A stretch of DNA of 34,842 nt, from positions 677,556 through 712,397 of the forward strand of contig MJCC01000009.1 in the NCBI GenBank assembly GCA_001766655.1, written 5' to 3'. The notes beneath the pieces are model-generated. The model saw nothing but the letters and a program-made list of their open reading frames with translations, was not told the origin of the DNA and made no database searches. Shown here one piece after another: positions 10,032 through 18,702 of this stretch. Position 1 is the stretch's first letter; every line of letters begins with the position of its first letter. The position numbers were made by a program, and so were the translations under genes. This DNA is from Phytomonas francai. Lineage: Eukaryota > Euglenozoa > Kinetoplastea > Trypanosomatida > Trypanosomatidae.

Positions 10032-11600
10032 TCATTTATTAGATTCGTTGGTTATATCGAAAATGTTGGATGCGGATGAATGTCCTTGGCGTAATCGCTG
10101 CTTATTCTTTATTCCCTCATAGGCTCCTTGTGAGGACTTCAATGACGTCGATTTTTTCGAACGACTGTGAATGTCATGCGACTTTGGCGCACTGGACGAT
10201 GGGATCGCTGCGACAGACTCGCCATTCTCCTCCTCAGAGCTGAGCGCGTCTGGGGGGGTTAAGGCTGAAGGAGACATTACAGTTCGTTTTTTATCAGCTA
10301 TCGTCATACGCATCGCCGCCACGTCTACGGAGGGTGGACGGAACAAATCCCCTACCCCCTTGCCGTTAGCGCTGAGGGAGGCGTTAATATTTCGTTCAGA
10401 AACCTCTGTGGTATGCTTTGCAGGCAGCTGCCTGGCGGGATTGCGTATCCACACCGAGTTACTAAAAAGATTCGCCGCCTCGCAACCGATCTGAGAGACG
10501 GCTGTTTGAGACTCGAACGGGGAAGCAGGGGATTTGGCCGTCGTGGTGTCGACGACCGCCAGACCCAGCTGCGGGCCACAACCGCCATCGCGAGACAATT
10601 CGGCCTGGGCTGAGGAATCCATCGAACGGATCAGCATCCCCCGCAAGTTTAGAATGGACTGCTGCTGCTGTTCGATTTGTTCAGCAAAACGCTCCGTCTT
10701 GTACATCATGTGATGTCGTTCATCCGCGAGCGTCTTTTCGATTTCCCGCTTCTCCCGTCGGAGCTGGTCCACCTGTAGCTCCAGCCTTTCCTTACTACGA
10801 ACCAGTGAGTCGATTTGCTGGTTTTGCCGTACCAAATCGCGTAGCAGCGAGGTGTTCTTGGCGTAGGCTGCCTTTAACAGGGAGTCCAGCTGCGAGACAT
10901 GGAGCCGGTCTTCCTCGAGCTTCATATACGTTAGATCCTGCACGAAGCTTTCCATTCCAATGAGCGCATCTTCGTTGCGTTCGGCCATGAGCTCATACTT
11001 GCGTCTCTGGCCTTCCATCATGGCCTCATAGCGGCTTTTCGCATCGCGCTCGGCGCGTGCCTCCTCGAGGGCCTTATTCTGTATGTCGATGACCCGTGTG
11101 CGGCTTTCCGACATCTCCTTCTTGAGCTGCCGGATATACCGCTTGCTCTCCTCGTTGCGAGAGGAGAGGGCGACGACGTCGACGATCTTCTCCTGCAGTG
11201 CGCGGTAGGTCTCGGCCTGCTTGCGCGCGAGCTCCTCGCAGAGCGTCTTTTGGTGGGCGTACATCGCGGCGTAGCGGCCGCGCTCCCGCTCGAGGCGCGC
11301 GAAGGCGAGGGCGAGGGCGGCCGAAGGGACCATCGGCGCGGAGGGCGCCGTCGGCGCGTCCGCGAGGGCGGGGGAGAGGGCGGGGGAGAGGGAGAGGGCG
11401 CGGCGGACGTCGACGTCGTCCTCGGGGAGGCGCTGCGGGGAGAGGAAGGCGACGGCAGACGGGGAGGCGGCGATGCGGCGCGCCGTCGGGCCGTCCACGC
11501 TGTCCTCGACGAAGATCGCGGCGTCGTCGGTGGAGACGCCGAGGGGGCGGAGGCCCGGGGACGAGAGGCGCGGCGGCGAGGCCCCGTCAGAGCTGCTCAT
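10032..11600 (-). CDS. Coiled-coil protein, 522 residues
   Basis: I use ATG at 11600 (MSSSDGASPPRLSSPG); the frame is open further upstream only from a TTG. The stop is TGA. Residues 1-98 are Ser/Pro/Ala-rich and disordered. Residues about 100-325 form a long coiled coil (ARLERERGRYAAMYAHQK through LRREKREIEKTLADERHHM to EQIEQQQQSILNLRG). Residues 330-522 are low-complexity with several SP/TP sites and end in SNIFDITNESNK. There is no enzyme motif. The layout resembles cytoskeletal or flagellar scaffolds of trypanosomatids, which is only a resemblance. GC content climbs sharply over the first 130 codons (about 11200-11600). A pyrimidine-rich leader lies upstream of the start. The frame continues with coding-like sequence after the stop, so the true C-terminus is uncertain. 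Confidence 0.5.
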   Translation of the reverse strand: MSSSDGASPPRLSSPGLRPLGVSTDDAAIFVEDSVDGPTARRIAASPSAVAFLSPQRLPEDDVDVRRALSLSPALSPALADAPTAPSAPMVPSAALALAFARLERERGRYAAMYAHQKTLCEELARKQAETYRALQEKIVDVVALSSRNEESKRYIRQLKKEMSESRTRVIDIQNKALEEARAERDAKSRYEAMMEGQRRKYELMAERNEDALIGMESFVQDLTYMKLEEDRLHVSQLDSLLKAAYAKNTSLLRDLVRQNQQIDSLVRSKERLELQVDQLRREKREIEKTLADERHHMMYKTERFAEQIEQQQQSILNLRGMLIRSMDSSAQAELSRDGGCGPQLGLAVVDTTTAKSPASPFESQTAVSQIGCEAANLFSNSVWIRNPARQLPAKHTTEVSERNINASLSANGKGVGDLFRPPSVDVAAMRMTIADKKRTVMSPSALTPPDALSSEEENGESVAAIPSSSAPKSHDIHSRSKKSTSLKSSQGAYEGIKNKQRLRQGHSSASNIFDITNESNK

Positions 11601-11893
11601 GCGACTTTCGGACGCCGCCGGAAGGAGAGTCTGGGGTGGGATAAGGAAACAATAAAAGAGGCCAACCGTCGATTTTGAAACCCAAACAACCGAAAGGGCC
11701 TCGTGAAGCAAAGGGAGGGGGCGAGGGGAGGGGAATAAAAAATGGTGGTCTACAAAAGAAAAAAAGCGTGAAAAATCTAGATGAATACTCTAAAAGTTGT
11801 TATGTACTGCTTGCGAAAAGTGATAGTCAGTGCTATATATCCTTTTGCATTATCTAGTCTGCATCAAACAGGAATAGAGTAAACCATATGTAC

Positions 11894-11926
<33 letters not shown>

Positions 11927-12435
11927 CAAAGGAAAGAAAAGTTGGGAGATGGAAATTCCAAATTTTTATGACAATACAATCTCAACTTTGCCAAGAATGC
12001 AGATGGGATTTTCAAAAAGGAAATATTCGTTCAAAAAATGAGTATATAATGTATCAATTAAAAATACAGACTTCAATCAATACAAACAAACATATATATT
12101 AGGCTTAGTAAACGACGAACGCGAAAAGGAGAGGTAGTTAGCCTTGGGAAAAATGCATCGCCGTGAAATAATCGTCTCTCACGAAGAAGCTTTATTCACA
12201 TCGGTCAGAAAAAAGGAATCAAAACTCGCTTAATACTTTTTTAGGTTGTTCATGTCAATGGGAGTAGTTGTCAAAGACGCAAAAAATAGGAAATCATCGA
12301 CCATGCTACCTTAAAACGGATTGGCACCACAGAGACCCATACCTACCCTGCTTCTTTGCCGCATTAGTTTCTCCTTCATCGCTAGTTTAGGAAGCATACC
12401 CACGTCACCCTACGCTGTCCGTCTTATTTGTCTCA
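11601..12435. other. Intergenic with TA microsatellite
   Basis: AT-rich apart from the first 130 bases, which read as a pyrimidine-rich leader on the minus strand. A TA microsatellite lies at about 11894-11924. No gene or RNA supported. Confidence 0.5.
11894..11924. repeat. TA dinucleotide microsatellite
   Basis: About fifteen TA units between the coiled-coil gene and the next upstream gene. Confidence 0.5.
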
Positions 12436-13176
12436 TCACGCTGATTCGGATTCTATGGACTGTTCTTTATCCGTGATTTCGCACGCTTCGGCATTGCGGT
12501 CTAGGGGTGTGTGCGTCTCCTGCACAAATCGGGTCTCATTGCGGGAAGGGGTGATCGAGGACGGGGAACCCTCCAAAAGTTTTTTGCCTTGGCTTGAGTT
12601 GAAATTGGGTGGGATCGCCTTCAGCTGACCGTAGCGCGTGCGACACAGGACAGCCGGGCGCCGCGCGACGCTGTGCTTAATTCGCGACTTCGCCTGCACC
12701 TCACTCATTTTTTCGCTTACCTTTTCCTTTAACATCTCCAGCCGCTCGGCCGGGGAGAGCTTTGGATAGCCGGAAAGAGTGTAGTAGTTGTCATCATCAC
12801 TCTCGGAGTGATCAGACTGAACCTCTATCGATGAATTCGGTTGATCTAAGATTTCTTTATCTGCGGCAGGTAGATCCGATGGTGTCGTCTTTGAAGGAAA
12901 TTGAATTTCGGCATTGATAAGGGCATCCTCCTCAATTCGCCGCTGCGACTCCTCTTCGCGAAGCTGGGTTTTAGACTTGGCCGCTTTTTTCGAGGCTATC
13001 CGGGTGAGCCCTGTGGTGGAAGCCGACCCCGCAGCGGCATGAGCCTCCTGTGGTGTGTGCGAACAAACCGGAGTAGAAACAAGTACTCTCACCTCTACAG
13101 AATCACTAACACCCTGTTCTTCATGAATTCCTTGAATTGGGTTACAATTTGTACTACATTGAGTTGCAGAGCTCAT
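12436..13176 (-). CDS. Hypothetical disordered protein, 246 residues
   Basis: Start ATG at 13176 (MSSATQCSTNCNPIQG); the upstream open codons begin only at a TTG. It ends with two TGA codons in tandem. No family recognised. The sequence is mostly polar and probably disordered, with a charged helix SKTQLREEESQRRIEEDALI (about residues 67-86), an acidic patch SDHSESDDDNYY (about 121-132) and a more ordered block GYPKLSPAERLEMLKEKVSEKM followed by basic RIKHSVARRPAVLCRTRYGQ. This last block is the best candidate for a conserved region. No membrane span or signal. Its calling rests on GC content, composition and its place in the array. Confidence 0.5.
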   Translation of the reverse strand: MSSATQCSTNCNPIQGIHEEQGVSDSVEVRVLVSTPVCSHTPQEAHAAAGSASTTGLTRIASKKAAKSKTQLREEESQRRIEEDALINAEIQFPSKTTPSDLPAADKEILDQPNSSIEVQSDHSESDDDNYYTLSGYPKLSPAERLEMLKEKVSEKMSEVQAKSRIKHSVARRPAVLCRTRYGQLKAIPPNFNSSQGKKLLEGSPSSITPSRNETRFVQETHTPLDRNAEACEITDKEQSIESESA

Positions 13177-13711
13177 TAAGCTAGCGGCGAAGACAGAAAC
13201 AGGGGAAAATAAATGCAAAAGCCACGGGCTGCTCTAAACCAGTTCAGTTTCGCTATTCGATACCACAAGAGAAGAGGGCTGAATGTTGAGTTCGCGAAAC
13301 TAAAGATAATATTCCTGTAAATGGTGATAAAAAGGTGTGGGGATGAAATTACTTTACCAATTAAAGGGGGAAAAGGGTCCCGTACCCTCGGTGTGATACT
13401 AACAGAAACAAGAATACTGAGATAAATATAAAAAGGTCATGACTCGGAATTGAAGTAAGTTCGTCGCGCAACAACAGACCCATTATGGGTAGCTTCACCC
13501 CGCTTTTAGAAAGCATCATGTAGGAAGCATTAACCGTGATGAAGGAAAAATATTATCAATGGAATAAAGATGATGGACGGGAAAAAAAGGAAGAAAACAC
13601 TACCAAGACGCATACCGTTGGTCATTTTTTTACCTTCAAAAAATGGTCTCGGTATGGTGACTGAAGTCGAGTCCAATAAAGGGAAAGAAAGAACCTTGAC
13701 TCAGAATACTC
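13177..13711. other. Intergenic, no supported gene
   Basis: AT-rich and purine-rich on the plus strand, hence pyrimidine tracts on the coding strand that could serve trans-splicing of the 246-residue gene. The frame of the neighbouring 174-residue gene continues past its TAG for about 29 codons before a TGA, without a recognisable domain. Confidence 0.5.
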
Positions 13712-14236
13712 CTACGGATTCAAAGAACCTTGGTAGCGGGGGCTGTTAAGCAGCTGCTCCGCATCGCGTACCATCGACGGTGATATCTTCGCTTGTTCGA
13801 GCCGCTTCTTGAGCTCATCTCGAGTTCCATCCGATACAATTTGATTATCACAGTTTATCTTTAGACCACTGACATCGTCAACGTAGCTGTACCCCCTAGG
13901 TCCATCATAAACCGCATCCGGGGCGCCCACCGTGTAAGGTGGGGAGAAATCTCGTTTGTAGTGCCGCTGTCGGTTGAGTTCTATATTATCGAGTACCTCG
14001 TTAGCCATGCCAGATTGGAGACGGCTTACCATGAAGGATATAACACACCCTGTAATCACGAGAGAAGAACGCCATTCCGTCCAAAGTGTTCGCAGAAAAC
14101 CACGCTCGCCATAGCGCGCCAGGAGTTCAGCGTTGTCTATGCCAAGCCACCATGCCTTGAAGCGGACAAAAAGGCTTACCCGAGGGCGAGACCGTGACGA
14201 GAAGGGCGACCTAGCCATCACGGTTCGTGCATACAT
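13712..14236 (-). CDS. Single-span membrane protein, 174 residues, possibly mitochondrial
   Basis: Start ATG at 14236 (MYARTVMARSPFSSRSRPRV); an internal ATG at 14218 would remove six residues. The stop is TAG. The first 30 residues are rich in Arg and Ser and lack acidic residues, as in mitochondrial presequences. A hydrophobic segment SSLVITGCVISFMVSRL (about residues 56-72) is a probable membrane span. The rest is polar, with PPYTVGAPDAVYDGPRGYSY and a C-terminal helix ELKKRLEQAKISPSMVRDAE. No family recognised. The pattern (basic N-terminus, one span, soluble tail) fits a respiratory-chain or ATP-synthase accessory subunit specific to kinetoplastids. That is inference only. Confidence 0.5.
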   Translation of the reverse strand: MYARTVMARSPFSSRSRPRVSLFVRFKAWWLGIDNAELLARYGERGFLRTLWTEWRSSLVITGCVISFMVSRLQSGMANEVLDNIELNRQRHYKRDFSPPYTVGAPDAVYDGPRGYSYVDDVSGLKINCDNQIVSDGTRDELKKRLEQAKISPSMVRDAEQLLNSPRYQGSLNP

Positions 14237-15150
14237 ATTTCCCCCAAATGCAATTGTTCTAAAAATACGTGTGAGGTGCACAACGGAAAGCAACTAATCT
14301 AGCAAGTAAAGCCAGATAAGCGCATAGGAGAATGAATATGTGGGACGGTGAAAAAGAGACAGCAGACAAGGGGGTGGGAGCCCATAGTACAGTCTTGACA
14401 CTTTAATATCTACTTTAATTGAAATAATTGTAAACATATAGAATGAAAATAATGAATATGCATCATTTACATAACACCCCCAACTTTGAAGGTAAAAGCA
14501 AGCTGCCAGACCAGGATCTGAGATTCGGAAATACGCATTGACCCGAGGGAAACATCACCATTCGAAATGTAAAGTCATCCTATAAATTTCCAAAAAAAAA
14601 TATACATACAGATTTTTAGGAACCAATATCATTTTATTTTAAACCTCACGTTCGTTTCTCTTTTTTTTTTTTTTAAGGGGGGGGNGGGGGTTAAAGTAAT
14701 TCATAGTACGATTTTTATAAAATAATTTCTGTTTTAAAAAACTTAATTTTTTTTTCGAAATATACCCCATTCTTTGCCTCTTTCATATTCTTTTTCCTTA
14801 TTGAGCTTTTAAAACAGGAAACCACAAACTGGGCGAAGAAGTGCTCAATGATAAATTCAATACCTTTCTGGGTAGAGATTGGTAAAATATAGAATTAAAC
14901 ATTTTCCCAATTTAACTAAAATCACAGAATAGAAAGAGCTGAAATTAGAAATAATACTATATACGTATATGTGGACACCTCCAGGAAACATTAAGCCAAA
15001 TCTCACGGATCAAAGAAAAAGTTATTGAAGTCCGTGTTGAGAACAATAGACAACAATTTTGCTAAAAATAAATCTAGAAATAGACTTTGAAAATATAGAG
15101 CCAGATACCCCTATTCATCCCCATTCTATCAAGCGAATTCGAAACAATCT
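14237..15150. other. 0.9 kb AT-rich intergenic region with ambiguous base
   Basis: No gene supported. It holds a T14-AA-G14 tract (14661-14690) interrupted by an undetermined base at 14685, and many A/T runs. It is one of the most AT-rich parts of the window. Confidence 0.5.
14661..14690. repeat. T14-AA-G homopolymer tract containing n
   Basis: Fourteen T, two A, then fourteen G-run positions of which 14685 is n. The ambiguity shows that homopolymer lengths in this assembly are uncertain, which matters for the frame breaks elsewhere. Confidence 0.5.
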
Positions 15151-16212
15151 TTACAGATTACTTTGATGCATCTCCGAAGCATTCCCATACTTATCGCGGA
15201 AGGACATACAAAAATCCACTTCATGGACGCTGCCCATGAACACCGGGGTGCGTTGGTGCATGGAGCGTATCCTCTGGTCGAGGATACGGCCCCATCCATC
15301 CAGGGCCTTCCCGCCCGCCTGCTCCATGACGTAGGCCATGGGTGCGGCCTCGTACAAAAAGCGCAGCTTTCCCGATGGCTTATCGGTTGTCTTGGGATAA
15401 CAAAAAATACCGCCGTAGAGCAGGGTGCGGTGGATATCGGCGACCATAGAGCCGATATACCGGAAGGAGTATGGTTTCTTTTCGTTATCTTTGATGTGCA
15501 TGACGTACTTTTTAAACCACGGGTCCCACTTTCGGTAGTACCCCTCGTTCGCGCTGTAAATCCTGCGGCTCTTTGGGATTTTGATCTGGGGATGCGTGAG
15601 AACGAACTCGCCGATTCTCGGGTCCAAGGTGAACCCGTCGACGCCCTGACCGACGCTGATGATGAGACTCGTAGCGCTTCCGTACATGACATACCCGGCC
15701 GAGATGATATCGTTTCCGTTCAGCGATTTGAGTAGCGTTTTCGCCTTTTCTTTCGAATTAATAAGCTCGCCCGGGGGGAGGCGCCAGATGCACCAAATCG
15801 AGCCGATGGTGACGTTCGCGTCGATGTTGCTGCTGCCGTCGAGGGGGTCGAAGAAGATGATGTAGTCGCCGGACTTGTCGACGAGGATGAGGTCCTCCTC
15901 CTCCTCGCTCCCGAGGACGGCCACGCACGTCGACGAGCCGAGGTACGCCTTGAAGGCGTTGTTCGATATCACGTCGAGCTTCGCCTGCTGATCTCCCGTT
16001 GCGTTCTGCGAGACGCCCTCGATCACGCCGAACATGTTTTTCATGCCCGCCCGTCGGATATTCCTCTCGGTCAGCTTAACAGACGTCTGGAGAGCCATCA
16101 TCAAAAGCGTAAACGCACCACGGCTGTGGGGGGGTTGACTGCGAATGAGAAACTGCGTTAGCGTGAGGGGCGCAAACCCCATACGATCCAGATTCTCTTT
16201 TTCCTTCTCCAT
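15151..16212 (-). CDS. FBPase: Fructose-1,6-bisphosphatase, glycosomal
   Basis: Encodes 353 residues, ATG at 16212, TAA stop. It hydrolyses fructose 1,6-bisphosphate to fructose 6-phosphate, the regulated step of gluconeogenesis. Signatures are LTQFLIRSQPPHSRGAFTLL (18-37), SNNAFKAYLGSS (83-94), the metal-binding cluster SEEEEDLILVDKSGDY with DPLDGSSNID (122-131), the substrate-binding block FRYIGSMVADIHRTLLYGG (250-268) and KLRFLYEAAPMAYVMEQAGG (282-301). Length is normal for the family. The C-terminus SNL matches a type 1 peroxisomal targeting signal, so the enzyme should be glycosomal, as known for trypanosomatids. The frame is open for 116 codons upstream, but that region is C/T-tract leader sequence, and the family start fits MEKEKENLDR. 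Neighbouring DRBD3 is consistent with trypanosomatid gene order as I recall it. Confidence 0.5.
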   Translation of the reverse strand: MEKEKENLDRMGFAPLTLTQFLIRSQPPHSRGAFTLLMMALQTSVKLTERNIRRAGMKNMFGVIEGVSQNATGDQQAKLDVISNNAFKAYLGSSTCVAVLGSEEEEDLILVDKSGDYIIFFDPLDGSSNIDANVTIGSIWCIWRLPPGELINSKEKAKTLLKSLNGNDIISAGYVMYGSATSLIISVGQGVDGFTLDPRIGEFVLTHPQIKIPKSRRIYSANEGYYRKWDPWFKKYVMHIKDNEKKPYSFRYIGSMVADIHRTLLYGGIFCYPKTTDKPSGKLRFLYEAAPMAYVMEQAGGKALDGWGRILDQRIRSMHQRTPVFMGSVHEVDFCMSFRDKYGNASEMHQSNL

Positions 16213-16241
16213 TGCAAAGTTTAAAATAGCTGCTTTGTTCT

Positions 16242-16316
16242 CTAAACATACGTGCGTGTATATGAGGAAGAAGGGGAGTGGTGGAAAGAATGGGAAACGA
16301 AACAAAAAAAACCCCG
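16242..16316 (-). promoter_or_regulatory. Predicted trans-splice acceptor region of FBPase
   Basis: On the coding strand a long C/T-rich tract (complement of about 16262-16316) is followed by the first AG at 16243-16242, 30 bases before the FBPase ATG. Spacing and composition fit a kinetoplastid spliced-leader acceptor. A second, farther tract lies at 16458-16490. Confidence 0.5.
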
Positions 16317-16457
16317 CTAATAACATGAAAATATAACTAACTCCTTCTTTTGAAAGGTTCCGAAGTAGACGGAAGGCACCTAAATCATGGGTAGTTTTCA
16401 AACATTTTATGGAATAGGTGCTCAGCAGATAAGAATTTTGACATATTCTAGGCGTAG

Positions 16458-16490
16458 AAGGGAGGAGGAGGAGGAGGAGGAGAGGGGGGA
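16458..16490. repeat. GGA trinucleotide tract (CCT on coding strand)
   Basis: About seven GGA units flanked by G-rich sequence. On the minus strand this is a CCT polypyrimidine tract followed by an AG at 16449-16448, so it could be an alternative splice-acceptor signal for FBPase. Confidence 0.5.
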
Positions 16491-16502
16491 ACCTACGCTT
16501 AT

Positions 16503-16524
16503 TATATATATATATATATATATA
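16503..16524. repeat. TA dinucleotide microsatellite
   Basis: Eleven TA units just upstream of the CCT tract in the FBPase leader region. Confidence 0.5.
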
Positions 16525-16793
16525 GGTTTGAAAAATGGTTAAAAAGATATCCCATATCACTGTCGCCTGCTGACTAAGAATGACTGAATAAACTTGACAT
16601 GTGTGGGTGTGGGGCTGAGGAAAACATCAAGATGGCATGTTTTCCCTTGATGAATGCATTGTATTCTTTTTGTACAGTAAAGAACTTTAATAAGTCGTAC
16701 AAAAGAAATCCACATGATTCAAAACCGCATATCAGTAATCTTTTCAAAGGTTGAAATTTTTTGTATAATCTCCCCATAGGATGGATATCATTT

Positions 16794-17216
16794 TCATCGC
16801 TGCCCAGAAGCGATACGAAACGAATCCAAGGCATTGCCAAAATCACCTGTCGATAAAATCCAAAGGGCATCGCCGATTTCACACGATGCATTCAACGGCC
16901 CCCTCACTCCTCCAGCAAGTTTATCCAACTCCCAGGGACTCAAACGTCCCTGGTGGGGAATCGCGGTATCGAAGGTGAGCACTTCCACGAGGTGACCGCG
17001 GTACGCGAGGCCTACGGCCGTTGCTCGAAAGGACCTCTGGAGGAGTTCAAAAGAGTTCAGAAGAGGGGAGGGAGGGGGGAGGGTTATCGGAGCGCCGGGG
17101 CCGAGTGCAGGCTCCTCAAGACATCGGCGAAGCTCGAAAGCCGGGAGGGCGAGGACGTCGCTGGTCTGCACATCGCTCGGGTTAGGATTCAATGCGGCGC
17201 CCACACGAGTTTCACA
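16794..17216 (-). pseudogene. GC-rich open frame without ATG, probable broken gene
   Basis: A 141-codon minus-strand frame with coding-like GC content surrounded by AT-rich DNA. It reads GAALNPNPSDVQTSDVLALP, then SFELLQRSFRATAVGLAYRG and WELDKLAGGVRGPLNASCEI, ending RIASGQR at a TGA. It has no ATG inside. Directly upstream in the same frame lies ATG LMAR followed by TGA (17219-17217), so one stop codon separates a start from the body. Past the lower TGA another frame (16891 to TAG at 16574) is open for 105 codons and contains MPWIRFVSLLGSDENDIH. The pattern suggests one gene broken by a nonsense codon and a frameshift, by sequencing errors, or by recoding. No family recognised. It lies between FBPase and DRBD3. 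Confidence 0.5.
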
Positions 17217-17825
17217 TCACCGAGCCATCAACATCCGTAAAATAGTCCATTCATTGGATCCAACATGTTTGGAAATATGCGCACACGGGAGAACACATTT
17301 GTATCCTTTGTCTTATCCACGTTACCACATGAACAAGACAAGTAAAAGGGATACTAAAGAGGGAGATAATAAGCTCATTTAAAAAGTCACCTCACGGCAC
17401 TGAAATTTTCATTCATAATCCTTCAAAAAAAAAGAAAAAAACGTGTTTTCCATAGCTTGTTAAAAAAAACCTATCCAATGAAATATCGCAAAATCTCCTC
17501 GATGAAAGAAGGATTAGTTTAGAAATTTACAGGAAATCAGTTCATTATTGAAAAAAAACTTCCGTCTTATTTTCAATTCATCAGTCCAAACAAGAAGATT
17601 TTAACGAAAAACAGCAACATCCGATAATGAGACTTGAACAGCTCATATTTTTTTTTAAAGGTTCACATGCCAGCAAACGGTTACAATAAAACACAAGGTA
17701 ATAAACTGTCAGGAAAGATATTTCAACAAGGACACTTTAAAGATTAGAAAGAAAAAACGAACTTCGTGACGTGAAAGCAAAAATTTGGGGAAAATGCACA
17801 TTGATATACTCTACGAAGAAGGAAT

Positions 17826-17945
17826 CTAAACCGTCATCTCATTGGTGTCTATCTTTTTTATCGCTTTTATATACGCACACTCTACGTCTTTAACATCGTG
17901 AAAAGTAAACATTGCAACAGCTTCCCTCAAAGACACAAAACTCAT
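17826..17945 (-). CDS. Candidate 39-codon ORF
   Basis: ATG at 17945 to TAG at 17828-17826, reading MSFVSLREAVAMFTFHDVKD and ending KKIDTNEMTV. By hand, 15 of 39 codons begin with G and only 7 with T, a coding-like periodicity rare in this gap. A long pyrimidine tract ending in TTTCAG (AG at 17980-17979) lies just upstream. Two earlier ATGs intervene: one in frame but followed by TGA, and one opening a 25-codon overlapping frame. It could be the remnant of a frame-broken small gene, a genuine microprotein or chance. Confidence 0.5.
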   Translation of the reverse strand: MSFVSLREAVAMFTFHDVKDVECAYIKAIKKIDTNEMTV

Positions 17946-18543
17946 CGGAAGGATTAAAGCTGCTCATTGCATTCCCCTCTGAAATAATAACCGACAATAA
18001 AAATGCCAGTAATGATAATAACAATAAGAAAAAACTCTCGCAGACTACGAGTTTGTCTTGTGAAATTTGGCAAGATCCAATTATACCCGGCCAGTTGGTG
18101 TGTAGGAATGTAAACATTATAGCGTAACACAATGTCTTGGATAACTGGACATAAAATTTAATGCTATCTACTTCGTATTATATAGCACACTCCATACAAA
18201 GTGCACCCTTTGACTCCGTTCTTATTTTTAAGTTGCTTAGGTTCCCTAATTAATTCATTAGCATAATTCACCTCAACCCACCTCGCTCCCTTCAAGACAA
18301 GTGATGCCAAGAGATATAGAGTGTGTAGGTCCTATTTTATAGAACAATGAAAATTTAAAGGCAATACTTGAGACGAAAACGAACAACCCAAATACCCAAA
18401 AAAGAAGAACACTTAAAATCTGCTTAAAAGAACCGGCATACCATCGTGTAGGTTTTTTTTAAGCCTTGTGAATGATCGCAAAATGTTCATTATTAAATAT
18501 ATCTAAATATATCATTTATTCTGTCCACCGGTAGATTACGATT

Positions 18544-18702
18544 CTACATTCGATTTTTGTTTATATCTTTAGTGCTATCGTCCTTTCCAGATTTTACCCG
18601 ACCATAACTATCATGCTTGCTGGACAGAATAAAAGGAACACCATAATCAAAGAAGATGTCATAGGAAAAAAAGGGTGAAAAGAGCTCGAAGCAAGGATTC
18701 AT
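18544..18702 (-). CDS. Candidate 52-codon ORF behind a splice-acceptor-like tract
   Basis: ATG at 18702 to TAG. The start lies 7 bases after a C/T tract ending in CAG (AG at 18711-18710), which is a very short leader. The product is aromatic-rich at first (CFELFSPFFSYDIFFDYG) and charged at the end (KSGKDDSTKDINKNRM). First-position base use is only weakly coding-like. Chance is a real alternative. Confidence 0.5.
   Translation of the reverse strand: MNPCFELFSPFFSYDIFFDYGVPFILSSKHDSYGRVKSGKDDSTKDINKNRM

Noticed and set aside
11198..11678. Plus-strand ORFs of 142-148 codons with Arg/Gly-rich products
   Set aside because: They are antisense shadows of the GC-rich start of the coiled-coil gene and lack domains; the minus strand has the coherent coiled coil.
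16213..16560. N-terminal extension of FBPase by 116 codons
   Set aside because: The sequence is leader-like (poly-Leu from CCT/CTC tracts, Tyr-Ile repeats from TA microsatellite), and the family start aligns with ATG 16212.
17890..18117. Minus-strand ORF with poly-Leu/Phe hydrophobic segment
   Set aside because: The hydrophobic part is the translation of a pyrimidine tract that better fits a splice-acceptor signal.
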